The notes under the pieces: model-generated
Database searches by the model: none
Seen by the model: only the letters and a program-made list of their open reading frames with translations
Told to the model about the DNA's origin: nothing
Made by a program: the position numbers and the translations under genes
Assembly: GCA_030427835.1 (NCBI GenBank)
Contig: JAUICN010000002.1
Span: 124,001-188,000 of the forward strand
Length of the DNA stretch: 64,000 bases
Origin: Polyangia bacterium
Lineage (GTDB): Bacteria; Myxococcota_A; Polyangia; Polyangiales; JAUICN01
Direction of reading: 5' to 3'
In this document: positions 42,055-50,245 of the stretch, one piece after another
How the letters are laid out: every line of letters begins with the position of its first letter
How positions within the stretch are numbered: the first letter of the stretch is position 1

Positions 42055-42449
42055 GGGCTTGCAGCAAATACGCTAACATAGGTGCCCTTGGGGCTGAACA
42101 GAAAGTGTACTGAACAGATGTAGTGAAAGGGTGGCTTTCCGGCGTTTCTTTTTCGTTCGATCCTTGGTGCGTCACCTGCTAGATAAGCGCCGGTCCTGCA
42201 GTTGGGGGCTGTGTTGTTTTGGGTATTGGGACTGGGTGGGTTTTGGTCGAAATCTTGTTCCGCCCTCTGGGCTTGCTTAGGATGTCTAAGTCCAATCACG
42301 GTTGAAAGGCTTGATGTGTCGTTTTTAGGCAATTTGGTTGTACTCGCTCTTACTCTCGGAATTTTTGTGGGGACCCTGTCCTTGGGCCGCAGATCTGCGG
42401 GTACCCAGTCAGCCACGACCCGGCAATAGGCCCCTAACAAGCGCAGGAC
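42055..42449. promoter_or_regulatory. 395-bp divergent region between lon and the RelA/SpoT-like gene
   Basis: Probably the promoters of both genes. Direct repeats CTGAACAG occur at 42094-42101 and 42110-42117, 16 bp apart, on the lon side, and might be an operator. An open frame of 75 codons (42202-42429, +) with one hydrophobic stretch has no ribosome site and no family resemblance; I do not call it. No terminator or RNA gene seen. Confidence 0.4.
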
Positions 42450-43505
42450 GTGGCGGACTACAAGCATCTCGATGCGCTCTCCCTTGCTGACCTGGAGGGG
42501 ATCCGTTTGCTGCTGCGCGGTGGTTCGGTGGTGGATTGGCACCGGCTGAACTTCTCGGGGCAGGAAGAGGTCATGGCGTTTCTTCGTTCCCTTGAGTTTG
42601 ATTGGGGGCACGAGGCGGATCGGGTTCGTGCCGAGCACCTGAAGGTGCTGGCGATGGAGTATCTGAAGAGGAATTTTGATTTTCCGATTCCTCGACCGGT
42701 GCAGGAGTTGCCGGTTCCCGAACTACTGATGTTGGCGTCTGGTAAGGGGCACCGGCAGATATGTGCCTGCACGATTCTGAAGGTGATGCATATCATCTTG
42801 CATCTTGAGGCACGGGAGCTTTTGTTTCTGCTTCCGGTTTCTGATCAGGAGGTGTTTCACCTTGTTGAACAGAAGGTGTATCGGGTGATTGGGCAGATGC
42901 TTTCCCAGGGGCTGCCTATTCAGGAGTTCATTGGAGGAAGAAAGAATCGCGATTCGGTGTACACCAAGCTGCTGTCTAAACAGGACACTGTGGCGGCCCG
43001 AATCTACGACAAGTTGCGATTTCGGATTGTCACTCGGTCCTACGACGAGGTGTTTCCGGTACTTAGCTATTTGGTTCGTACAGTATTTCCGTTCAACTAT
43101 GTGATCCCTGGGGAGTCCACGAATACACTCCTAAACTTTCGAGAGTATTGTGAACAGTGGCCCAAGCTGAATGCACTTGTTCCTCAGCTTCAGTTGCCTC
43201 CAGGGCTTGAGGAATCCACCGTTCATTTGGACAATCGGTTTTCTGCCCCGAACTACCGCATTGTTCATTTTGTGGTGGATATTCCAGTGCGTTTGCCAGA
43301 TGTGCTTTTAGACAACGCGCCTCCTGCTGCGGCTTCTTTGGGGCGCGTGGTGTTTGCGCAGGCAGAATTTCAGGTCATCGACCGTACGACGGAACAGAAC
43401 AACGAGATGGGTGATGCAAGTCACGCTAGCTACAAAGATAGGCAGCGGCGTGCGGTGATGCGACGCCTCAAGGTGGGTCTTGAGTTGCCTGACCCAAAGG
43501 AATGA
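42450..43505 (+). CDS. Divergent RelA/SpoT-like synthetase-domain protein (possibly the TIGR04552 family)
   Basis: A 351-residue cytosolic protein. It looks like the uncharacterised myxobacterial family I recall as TIGR04552. Four stretches line up in order with the (p)ppGpp synthetase domain: RKNRDSVYTKLLSKQ (164-178; cf. the R-x-K-x-x-x-S-I-x-x-K substrate loop), IYDKLRFRIV (185-194; cf. I-x-D-l-x-g-x-R-v), NYRIVHFVVDI (268-278; cf. gY-x-s-x-H) and AEFQVID...GDASHASYK (305-329; cf. E-v-Q-i-R-T ... G-x-A-a-H-w-x-Y-K). Catalytic Glu and the late His-x-x-Tyr-Lys are kept, the R-T is I-D. An N-terminal helical part replaces the hydrolase. Start GTG; the 3' end overlaps the convergent kinase by 38 bp. 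Confidence 0.72.
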   Translation: MADYKHLDALSLADLEGIRLLLRGGSVVDWHRLNFSGQEEVMAFLRSLEFDWGHEADRVRAEHLKVLAMEYLKRNFDFPIPRPVQELPVPELLMLASGKGHRQICACTILKVMHIILHLEARELLFLLPVSDQEVFHLVEQKVYRVIGQMLSQGLPIQEFIGGRKNRDSVYTKLLSKQDTVAARIYDKLRFRIVTRSYDEVFPVLSYLVRTVFPFNYVIPGESTNTLLNFREYCEQWPKLNALVPQLQLPPGLEESTVHLDNRFSAPNYRIVHFVVDIPVRLPDVLLDNAPPAAASLGRVVFAQAEFQVIDRTTEQNNEMGDASHASYKDRQRRAVMRRLKVGLELPDPKE

Positions 43506-44997
43506 GATCGAAGATCAGTTCCTGGGGTTTCTTGGGGGAGATGCTGACTTGCTTGGCGCCCTGTGTGTAGCCGGTGAGATGTACCGTTACGCGGCGTTCC
43601 CCGGAGGAAATGCCTTGGAGCTTGAGGGGAGTCTTGCCCCGTTGTACGCCGTCGACGTGGACAATGGCACCGGTGACCGGGAAAGACTTGATGATCAGAT
43701 CCCCTGAGGTGGGTGCGAGACTCGTTCCAAGTACCGCGCCCACCAACAGCCCTGAGGCGACTACGATTGCCCACATGTGCTTTCGAAGGCCTACGCTTTT
43801 TGTAAGCCGGTAGAGCACTCGAGGGTCGGGCATGGATGGAGATCGTTTGGATGACCTGCCTTTGCGCGGTGTTGCGGTGTTGCTGTGCGGTGGGGGATCT
43901 TCTGATGTGTGAAAGAAGATTTGTGTGGATTCGTCCGCAACTGGATGTGTTCCCATTTCGGGAGTTCGTGCGGAATGGGTTACCGTGGACGGGTCGAGGG
44001 CCAGGTAGTGTTCCAGCTTTTGTTGCTCCTGGTGATACTCTTTTTGGAAAGCAGTTTGCATCCAATGTGCAAGGGTACGACCACCGACGGCGTTTTGCCC
44101 TGTTGTGTTGAGAAACTGATTGAGGTCGGCTGCCATTTCTGCCGCCTCCTGGTAGCGATTGTCTCGCTCACGAACCAATGCTTTCAGCACGATGTTGTCC
44201 AGTTCTTCGGGGACTCTTGGATCCAGCAGGGTGGGGCTTGGAATACGCCCGGAGCGAACTTCCTCCATGGTCGCCAGTTCCCCTTCTCCTCGAAACAGGC
44301 GTTCGCTACAGAGCATTTCCCACAGGCACGTACCTACGGGAAATAGATCGGATCGTTGATCCAGGGGGCCGTCTTCCAGTTGTTCGGGGCTCATGTAGCT
44401 GACCTTGCCCTTGAGAACACCGGCTCGGGTGCGCGTGCTTCTTGATGCGGCGCGGGCAATGCCAAAATCGATGAGATGAACTTGCCCGTCATAGTCCACC
44501 AGAATGTTTTGGGGAGAGATGTCTCGGTGGATGATGTTGAGCGGATTGCCTTTGGCGTCCTTGCGCTTGTGAGCGTAGTTCAGAGCCTGGCAAATGCCTG
44601 AAGCGATCCATGCGGCCATGGAGGGATCCATGGTTGTGCCAAGAGCGCGGTGTCGGTTGATGATTTGCAGTAGGTCCTTACCCCAGACGTATTCCATGGC
44701 CATGTAGTGGGAGGACCCGACTCGGCCAAGTTCGTGAATGGGGCAAATGTTGGGGTGTGTGAGTTGGCCTGCGATTTTTGCTTCATCGATGAACATAGCG
44801 ATGAAGCCTTCTTCGGATTCTAGGCCAGGAAGAATGCGCTTTACTGCTAGGAACCGTTCAAAGCCGTGTTCTCCAAACTTTCGCGATAGGTATACCTCGG
44901 CCATGCCGCCTGTGGCGACCCGCTCGCAAAGCAGGTAACGGCCAAACCATGCAGGCAGTTGCGTGCGTGGATTCCTGCGAGGTGGTTCCGACTGCAT
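43468..44997 (-). CDS. Ser/Thr protein kinase with PEGA domain
   Basis: A 509-residue membrane kinase. FGRYLLCERVATGGMAEVYLS is the nucleotide loop (degenerate at the first Gly). The ATP-anchoring Lys is in FLAVKRIL, the catalytic loop is HRDISPQNIL, the metal loop is LIDFGIARA and the activation end is KGKVSYMSPEQ. HRDISPQN rather than HRDIKPEN is frequent in myxobacterial kinases. One helix (MWAIVVASGLLVGAVLGTSL) leads to an extracytoplasmic PEGA domain (GDLIIKSFPVTGAIVHVDGVQRGKTP ... HLTGY), probably a surface-sensing module. It overlaps tail to tail with the RelA/SpoT-like gene; the lipoprotein genes lie upstream. Confidence 0.95.
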   Translation of the reverse strand: MQSEPPRRNPRTQLPAWFGRYLLCERVATGGMAEVYLSRKFGEHGFERFLAVKRILPGLESEEGFIAMFIDEAKIAGQLTHPNICPIHELGRVGSSHYMAMEYVWGKDLLQIINRHRALGTTMDPSMAAWIASGICQALNYAHKRKDAKGNPLNIIHRDISPQNILVDYDGQVHLIDFGIARAASRSTRTRAGVLKGKVSYMSPEQLEDGPLDQRSDLFPVGTCLWEMLCSERLFRGEGELATMEEVRSGRIPSPTLLDPRVPEELDNIVLKALVRERDNRYQEAAEMAADLNQFLNTTGQNAVGGRTLAHWMQTAFQKEYHQEQQKLEHYLALDPSTVTHSARTPEMGTHPVADESTQIFFHTSEDPPPHSNTATPRKGRSSKRSPSMPDPRVLYRLTKSVGLRKHMWAIVVASGLLVGAVLGTSLAPTSGDLIIKSFPVTGAIVHVDGVQRGKTPLKLQGISSGERRVTVHLTGYTQGAKQVSISPKKPQELIFDLIPLGQATQDPP

Positions 44998-45029
44998 GGT
45001 GATTGGTTTTGACGTTTAGGTTCGGAACT

Positions 45030-45932
45030 CTAATTGAGGGTGGCTTCGACGGCTTCAAACCCCAGGCCGAGGGAGATTGTTTTACAGGTGTCGGAGGTTG
45101 CGTCGTAGTCTAGATCTGCCTGCGTTGGAATGGTCTCTTCTGCGGATGGCTTTAGGGCCGGGCCGATGACGTCTACACTTTCGATCACTTCGTTGACGTC
45201 TACTCCGCCGCCGATGATTCCGTTGGTGAGGGAGGTTTCAGCGAGGTCCATTCGAATTTGGGTGTTTCGCATGGTGAGTGTGATTGTGCCGTTGTCGAAG
45301 GGAATGGAGAGCGGCAAGGTTGTGGATTCCGTTCGAAGTCTGCCCTTGCGAATGCTTCCGCTGACGACGTCAATCGCGCTGTCAAAATCAAAGGTTTGTC
45401 CGGCGATCGGGCGATTTTGAGAATCAAGTTGGGGCGCTGTGGTTCCCATGGGGAGGGTGCCCAACATGGTTTCAATGCTTATGCAGCTGTCGTTGTTGAG
45501 GCTGTCGACGTGGTCTACCCGCATGAACATCAGTAGATTTCCAGAGGCGATGTTTTGGGCAATTTTTTCCGGAACGTCGACGGTGATGGGAAGCATGTTG
45601 GCTGGGTCGCTAAAGAGTTGAAGCAGTGGGCCCAACTGATTGTCTACATGTTCTTCGTTGTCCGGTGCCGGGCCGATGTAGTCGATGTGACTGCAGCTTT
45701 CTTCCGTGGGACCGACTCCGTCTACGTTTACACCGGCTATGACGCCTGGGTTGTCGTCGGATTCCTGACCGATGTCGATGAAGTTGAGTAGGTAGGTGTA
45801 GCTTTCGCCAGTTTCGCAGTTGTCGGTGGCTTCGTCGCCGCAACTGCCAAGGAAGGCTGTGCTGAGTGCCATGCCCACCGTTGTGAGCGTGGTGGTTGCG
45901 GTGTGTAGGTAGTTTAAGTTTGTAAGTCTCAT
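45030..45932 (-). CDS. Lipoprotein of unknown function
   Basis: A 300-residue lipoprotein, lipobox FLGSC (Cys31). The mature part is beta-rich with repeated acidic turns (e.g. NFIDIGQESDDNPGVIAGVNVDGVG) and two near-symmetric parts (PLLQLFSDPANMLPITVDVPE; LPLSIPFDNGTITLTMRN). Four Cys remain after the lipid Cys. No domain recognised. The signal contains LHTATTTL, also in the 13250-15004 lipoprotein. It is 32 bp upstream of the PEGA kinase gene, so it could be its extracytoplasmic partner. Confidence 0.72.
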   Translation of the reverse strand: MRLTNLNYLHTATTTLTTVGMALSTAFLGSCGDEATDNCETGESYTYLLNFIDIGQESDDNPGVIAGVNVDGVGPTEESCSHIDYIGPAPDNEEHVDNQLGPLLQLFSDPANMLPITVDVPEKIAQNIASGNLLMFMRVDHVDSLNNDSCISIETMLGTLPMGTTAPQLDSQNRPIAGQTFDFDSAIDVVSGSIRKGRLRTESTTLPLSIPFDNGTITLTMRNTQIRMDLAETSLTNGIIGGGVDVNEVIESVDVIGPALKPSAEETIPTQADLDYDATSDTCKTISLGLGFEAVEATLN

Positions 45933-46169
45933 GTCTGTTCCCCTTGGGGGCTTACGCCCACAGTGTTATTGGGGTTTTGGCCATGGTGACCGACGCCCGC
46001 TAAGGCTGCGCGATCTACCACGGGGGCCCCAGGTGGGCCAAGCCGGGGCTCGTTTGGGGGCCGATTGCCTTCCTATTGGCTGCTAAAACGACCCAGGTTC
46101 GAAAATTGTTCAATGATTCCAAGGTTTATTGAACAGTCCGGGTTCCAATGGTTGTTGCCGGGCTTGGGG
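45933..46169. other. 237-bp intergenic region
   Basis: Between two leftward lipoprotein genes. It probably contains the promoter for the 45030-45932 gene and PEGA kinase. I see no clear boxes, hairpin or reading frame in it. Confidence 0.3.
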
Positions 46170-47822
46170 CTAGTAGCCCTCCACAGGGGTGTATTTCTCG
46201 TGGAGGTTCGTTTCGATGAGCAGTCGGAGTACGTACATTTGGGAGCGATCCGGGTCTGATTTGGGGTCGATCGTGTGTTCCTGGTAGGCCGCAAGGAGGG
46301 CGATCAGGTCGTCGATCGCGTCGCCTAGGTTGTTGCGGCTGGCCGTGCACTGGGTTGGATCATGGCCAGGGGGCGCCAGGCTACGGTTGTTAGGGCGATC
46401 GCTTTTTTCGTGTGCAAGGCTACTTGCAAAGAGCCAGCTCCGGTTTTCTCCGGGTACCATCAGTGGGTGTTCTGATTGGTCGTCGGCCTTTGAACTGTCT
46501 TTGAGTTGCGCGTCCAAGTGGAGGGTTAGGTTTGTGGGTTGATTGACGTATCCCGACGTTTTTGAAACTTCGTAGTGAACTTCCGTTCGTTGGCAGAGGG
46601 AGTTTTGAGAAGATCCGGATGTGCACGTGATCTGTTCAGGTGGTTTGATGATGACAGTGCCACCGAACAATGTGGTACCAAGGCTGCCTCTTGCCCAACG
46701 GCCTTTGTCAAACCAGTGTCGTGTGAGGGAGCCGCTGGGCGAAATTTGATCCTCAAGGTGGTTTCTGCAGCTCGCTGCGGACAAGGTGTAGATTTCATTG
46801 GTTCCGAGATGTCCTCCTCTTCCGAACGGGCCTAGGCTCTGGTGGTTGGAAACCGATGAACAGTACGCATTGACTTCCAGCTGAAGGATTCCTCCACGTT
46901 GAAGGTTTTCTTCTGGTACGGAGTTGTGGCATTTGCTCTTGAAGGTCGCTCCAACGGTGGTGGAGCAATTGACCTTGTGCCCGATTTTTTCTTCGAACCA
47001 CCTCTTGTACAGTTCGGTAGTGTAGTTGGCTTTGGAGGTGGCATGAAGCCACATGGCCGCATACGCGCCCTTGCTTGGCTCTGTGGGTACCGGCCATTGG
47101 TTTCGATTGTTGACGTAGGCACGGGTGAGGTTGTAGATGCCAAGTTGATGCCTCATTTTGTGAATCACGGGCTTCAGTTGCTGTTCTAGATCAACTCCGC
47201 TCTTTAGGATGGGCTCTTCAAGTTTGAACTGGTATTGTTCTGTCCACTGATTTTGGGTGTCCTCCCAATCGGAGGAAAGAAACCTGCGCACCGCCGCTGG
47301 GTAATTCAAAGGTGCTTCCCAAATGGTTTCTAGTTTCGGGTACCGTTTGAACCAGGTGGTTTGATTGGGCAGAAGATCTTCTGTGCCGAGTAGTTTGGAT
47401 AGGGTTCGATATAGATCGCCGGATATGGGTGCGGTGGACCCACCCGTGCTGCATTTTCTTGGGTTGCTGTCGTCGTGTGGTTTCAACCGTATGGTTTTGG
47501 TGACTTTGTGGCCGGTTTCGTAGGGCGGATCCGACACCATAAAGAACCTTGCGGTTTTTTGAGTAGGTAGATGAGTTAGCTCCAGGGGAATCCACAGGGA
47601 AGTACGCGCCCTGGGTGATCGATTGGACTCAGAAGGCAGATTTGCATGGACGCACGGGTGAAACTCTGGGAACAGGACTTCGACGGAGATGTCGTCCCTG
47701 TAGTCTGGGTTGGTTAGGAACCGCCTGGTTTTGATATCGGGAGTGCCGCTAGGTAGTGATACGCACGCCTGGGCTATGGTTAGGCACAATAGCAACGCGC
47801 TGAACGGGTGGTGGTCTTCCAT
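46170..47822 (-). CDS. Lipoprotein of unknown function
   Basis: A 550-residue predicted lipoprotein (signal with lipobox AQAC, Cys20). No domain recognised. It has mixed alpha/beta content, ten or so Cys spread across the C-terminal 250 residues (e.g. KVNCSTTVG, SKCHNSV, NAYCSSVS, QITCTSGS), suggesting disulfides, and a helical end (DAIDDLIALLAAYQEH, then SQMYVLRLLIETNLHEKY). The ATG at 47822 follows the propeller gene by 113 bp on the same strand, so it may belong to the S55-peptidase operon or start a new unit. Confidence 0.68.
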   Translation of the reverse strand: MEDHHPFSALLLCLTIAQACVSLPSGTPDIKTRRFLTNPDYRDDISVEVLFPEFHPCVHANLPSESNRSPRARTSLWIPLELTHLPTQKTARFFMVSDPPYETGHKVTKTIRLKPHDDSNPRKCSTGGSTAPISGDLYRTLSKLLGTEDLLPNQTTWFKRYPKLETIWEAPLNYPAAVRRFLSSDWEDTQNQWTEQYQFKLEEPILKSGVDLEQQLKPVIHKMRHQLGIYNLTRAYVNNRNQWPVPTEPSKGAYAAMWLHATSKANYTTELYKRWFEEKIGHKVNCSTTVGATFKSKCHNSVPEENLQRGGILQLEVNAYCSSVSNHQSLGPFGRGGHLGTNEIYTLSAASCRNHLEDQISPSGSLTRHWFDKGRWARGSLGTTLFGGTVIIKPPEQITCTSGSSQNSLCQRTEVHYEVSKTSGYVNQPTNLTLHLDAQLKDSSKADDQSEHPLMVPGENRSWLFASSLAHEKSDRPNNRSLAPPGHDPTQCTASRNNLGDAIDDLIALLAAYQEHTIDPKSDPDRSQMYVLRLLIETNLHEKYTPVEGY

Positions 47823-47935
47823 GGGGGCATTGCGGACTGCGGGGTCCAGGGATCATTGCCCATCAAGATGCATGCCATCGCGTTTGATAACGATCTTCCC
47901 GTAGACGTGACCTGTAGGCTAGCCTTCTGGCCGGC

Positions 47936-50245
47936 CTACCGGATTGCTTTGGCCACCTGGTTTCCTGAGGCGTCCGTGGCGCGAACGGTGGCGGTGTGAG
48001 TGCCGGGGGGGAGTATGAAAGAGAAGGATTCTTGTTGGGAATCGAGGATCCCGTCGGTGGGAGCCAGGGGGCGCCAGGCTCCGCCGTTGATGGCGTATTG
48101 TAGGCGGTGGATGGGGCTTGTGGAATCCTGTGCCGTACCCGTGATCTGATCTCGTCTTTTTCGAAGTGCGATCTGGGGTGCGTGATTGTCGATACGTATG
48201 GGGGAAGAAAGGGTGTGCGAGCGCAGGGTACGGGATTCGGGTTGGGTGAGTTCGTCGCTGGCCTCGATGGCGATGAGGTATTCACCATCGGGGATGCTTT
48301 CGGTATTCCAATCGAAGTGATGTTCTGTGACCGGTTGCTGTTCCTGATCTATTCGTAGCCAGGGGGATGTGGTTGCAACGTTTGGGTTGAGGGCAGATCG
48401 GTAGCGAATGCGGTAACGGAGCGGGTCTTCATCGGGGTTTTCCACTTCCCACTTGAGTTTGTAGATGGTGCTGTTGGGAGCGGATGCCGCGGGTTTGCTG
48501 TCCTCTTCTGGTTCGGGGGCTTCGATTTCGATGCGGTGTATTCGTGCCCGTTGGTTTTGGGGGCGGTAGAATGCGTGAAGATCGTGTACGGCGCTGTGTT
48601 CGGTTTGTAGTTCCACACGCAATTGAAGGTAGCGACCCAGGGGCACTGCGGGGGTATGGGGTTCGTTTTTCCACTCTGACCATTCCGACCAGCGATCATC
48701 TGGGCTTTCTGTATTGCCAGAACGGGCGCTTAGCCGAATAGGCCCGTCGGCATGCCAGGTAACGCGACCAAACGCGGCGGACTGTTCGGCGTCGAGCGTT
48801 TGGCTGGTCCATGTGTGTGTGGATCGATTTTGGCGGCGGTTGCGGCGTCTCGCCTTTCTAGACCCTCTGGGCCTGTGGGGTGATTTGTTTTCGTACAGCA
48901 GGGTGGCGCTGTCGTTGGTGAGAGCGGCCAGTGTGTTGGCGGTGCTTGCAATGGCCTTGACCTGGCGGGCCTCTGCGTCGAACAGCATGGATGTGTTGGG
49001 TTGATTTGGTGTGCTTACAGGGCGCTGTGTTTCAAACCCCTGTGTTTCAAACCCCTGTGTTTCAAACCCCTGTGTTTCAAACCCCTGTGCTCGGTAAACG
49101 TGGCCCAGGTGGCCCCCGCCCACGAGTGCCTGTAGCGATTCGTTGTGGATGCGTGTGGTAAGCGCCGTGAAGTGTTCTTCGTCGTTTTCCAGGAGGCGTT
49201 CCAAGCGGCCGTTTGTATCCCACCACCAGAGGGTACCCCGACCCGGTTCCAGGTTTTTTGTGTTGGTCTTGGTTTGCTTGTCGCTTTTGTTTTCTTCCGC
49301 ACGCGGGGGATCGGGCATGTTGTTGACCACTGCAAATAGGTGGCCGGAGGCGCAGGCAAGTCGGGTAACTTCCCAGTGGTGGTCCTCCTCGTCGTCGCCA
49401 AAGTCGTGCACGACCAATGGTTGCGATCCGCGCTTCCTTGGGCCTGTGCGCGGTGACCCGTTCACTTTCATGACTACGGCGCTGTTGCTGGTTCCCAGGT
49501 AGGTTGTTCCGTCGCATTGGACGACAGAGAGAATATGGTCATCCTCAGTATCGATGGCGGTATGGATACGCCCGTTCGTTCCTAGGGTGAGCAGTTTTCC
49601 GGTGGGCCCGGTGGCGATCCAAAGGGTTTGCTTTGCGTCGTCCCAGGCTAGATCCCAGATGTGCTCCACGTCGCTTGGGAGTTGCACTTCTTCTGCCTGC
49701 GGAGCCCTGTTGCCCCTGGATTGGCCGGCGGTGCGCCAGAGGTTTCTGGGGGCTTTAAAGAGTTTGCCTTCCGGGAGTGCTCCGGCGAAGAGGGTGCCGT
49801 CGGGGGTAACGAGCAGGGCCGTCACGGCAAGTGCGTGGGTTTCAAGGACGGTGCGCCAGGTTTTGGGGTCAGGGCTGCCGTTCTTCATATCCACGGCTTT
49901 GACCTGACCATCGTTTCCGGTGCCCACCAATAGCGTGGTCTTTTGGGTGGACGGGTCTTCGTAGATGGCCAGTGCCCAGGTGGACGCTGCGTCTACCGGG
50001 GTGGATTCCAGGCGTGGGGCCCAGGTGAGGGTGGCCTGATCGGTGATGGCAGCGCCCTGCCAGGTGCCGTCTAGAAAATCTGATTCGCTTTGGACGACAT
50101 GGCTGTGGGTTGGGCTGGCGTGGGCCGTTTCGGGGAGGATGATGCCAGGAAGGATGACGCCAGGAAGGATGACGCTAGGAAAGACCACGCCGGCGAACAT
50201 GGTCGCGGAAACAAACAGTGGGATGGGGCGAATCGTGCGAGTCAT
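47936..50245 (-). CDS. Exported beta-propeller-like protein with C-terminal Ig-like domains
   Basis: A 769-residue exported protein. The signal contains a VILPG-VILPG-IILPE run from 15-bp repeats. Residues about 60-420 repeat a strand pattern such as TTLLVGTGNDGQVKAVD, DGTLFAGALPEGKLFK and QTLWIATGPTGKLLTLG, resembling blades of a beta propeller. The low-complexity part includes GFETQ repeated four times and a basic region (ENKSPHRPRGSRKARRRNRRQNRS). The C-terminal 270 residues look like Ig/fibronectin folds (YKLKWEVENPDEDPLRYRIRYRS; a last bacterial Ig-like unit ending TATVRATDASGNQVAKA). It overlaps the S55-peptidase gene by 4 bp, so it is likely a substrate or partner. Confidence 0.8.
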   Translation of the reverse strand: MTRTIRPIPLFVSATMFAGVVFPSVILPGVILPGIILPETAHASPTHSHVVQSESDFLDGTWQGAAITDQATLTWAPRLESTPVDAASTWALAIYEDPSTQKTTLLVGTGNDGQVKAVDMKNGSPDPKTWRTVLETHALAVTALLVTPDGTLFAGALPEGKLFKAPRNLWRTAGQSRGNRAPQAEEVQLPSDVEHIWDLAWDDAKQTLWIATGPTGKLLTLGTNGRIHTAIDTEDDHILSVVQCDGTTYLGTSNSAVVMKVNGSPRTGPRKRGSQPLVVHDFGDDEEDHHWEVTRLACASGHLFAVVNNMPDPPRAEENKSDKQTKTNTKNLEPGRGTLWWWDTNGRLERLLENDEEHFTALTTRIHNESLQALVGGGHLGHVYRAQGFETQGFETQGFETQGFETQRPVSTPNQPNTSMLFDAEARQVKAIASTANTLAALTNDSATLLYENKSPHRPRGSRKARRRNRRQNRSTHTWTSQTLDAEQSAAFGRVTWHADGPIRLSARSGNTESPDDRWSEWSEWKNEPHTPAVPLGRYLQLRVELQTEHSAVHDLHAFYRPQNQRARIHRIEIEAPEPEEDSKPAASAPNSTIYKLKWEVENPDEDPLRYRIRYRSALNPNVATTSPWLRIDQEQQPVTEHHFDWNTESIPDGEYLIAIEASDELTQPESRTLRSHTLSSPIRIDNHAPQIALRKRRDQITGTAQDSTSPIHRLQYAINGGAWRPLAPTDGILDSQQESFSFILPPGTHTATVRATDASGNQVAKAIR
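49025..49084 (-). repeat. 15-bp perfect tandem repeat, 4 units, in propeller gene
   Basis: Four identical units of CTGTGTTTCAAACCC (+ strand) encode GFETQ four times. Because all units are identical, the array looks recent and possibly unstable in length. Confidence 0.95.
50133..50192 (-). repeat. 15-bp tandem repeat, 4 units, in propeller-protein signal
   Basis: Four units near GGAAGGATGACGCCA (+ strand) encode the hydrophobic pentapeptides of the signal (VILPG type). The two central units differ at one base only. Confidence 0.85.

Noticed and set aside
42094-42117. LexA-type operator before lon
   Set aside because: Two CTGAACAG direct repeats suggested an SOS box, but the second half-site of the deltaproteobacterial LexA pattern is not present in the right place.
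42202-42429. Small 75-codon membrane protein gene
   Set aside because: No ribosome site, one weak hydrophobic stretch, and no family; left as intergenic.
46081-46130. tRNA-like GGTTCGAAA segment near 46.1 kb
   Set aside because: No acceptor or anticodon stems could be built around it.
49025-49084. CRISPR-like repeats
   Set aside because: Units are directly adjacent without spacers, 15 bp long and in frame within a gene; no cas genes in the window.
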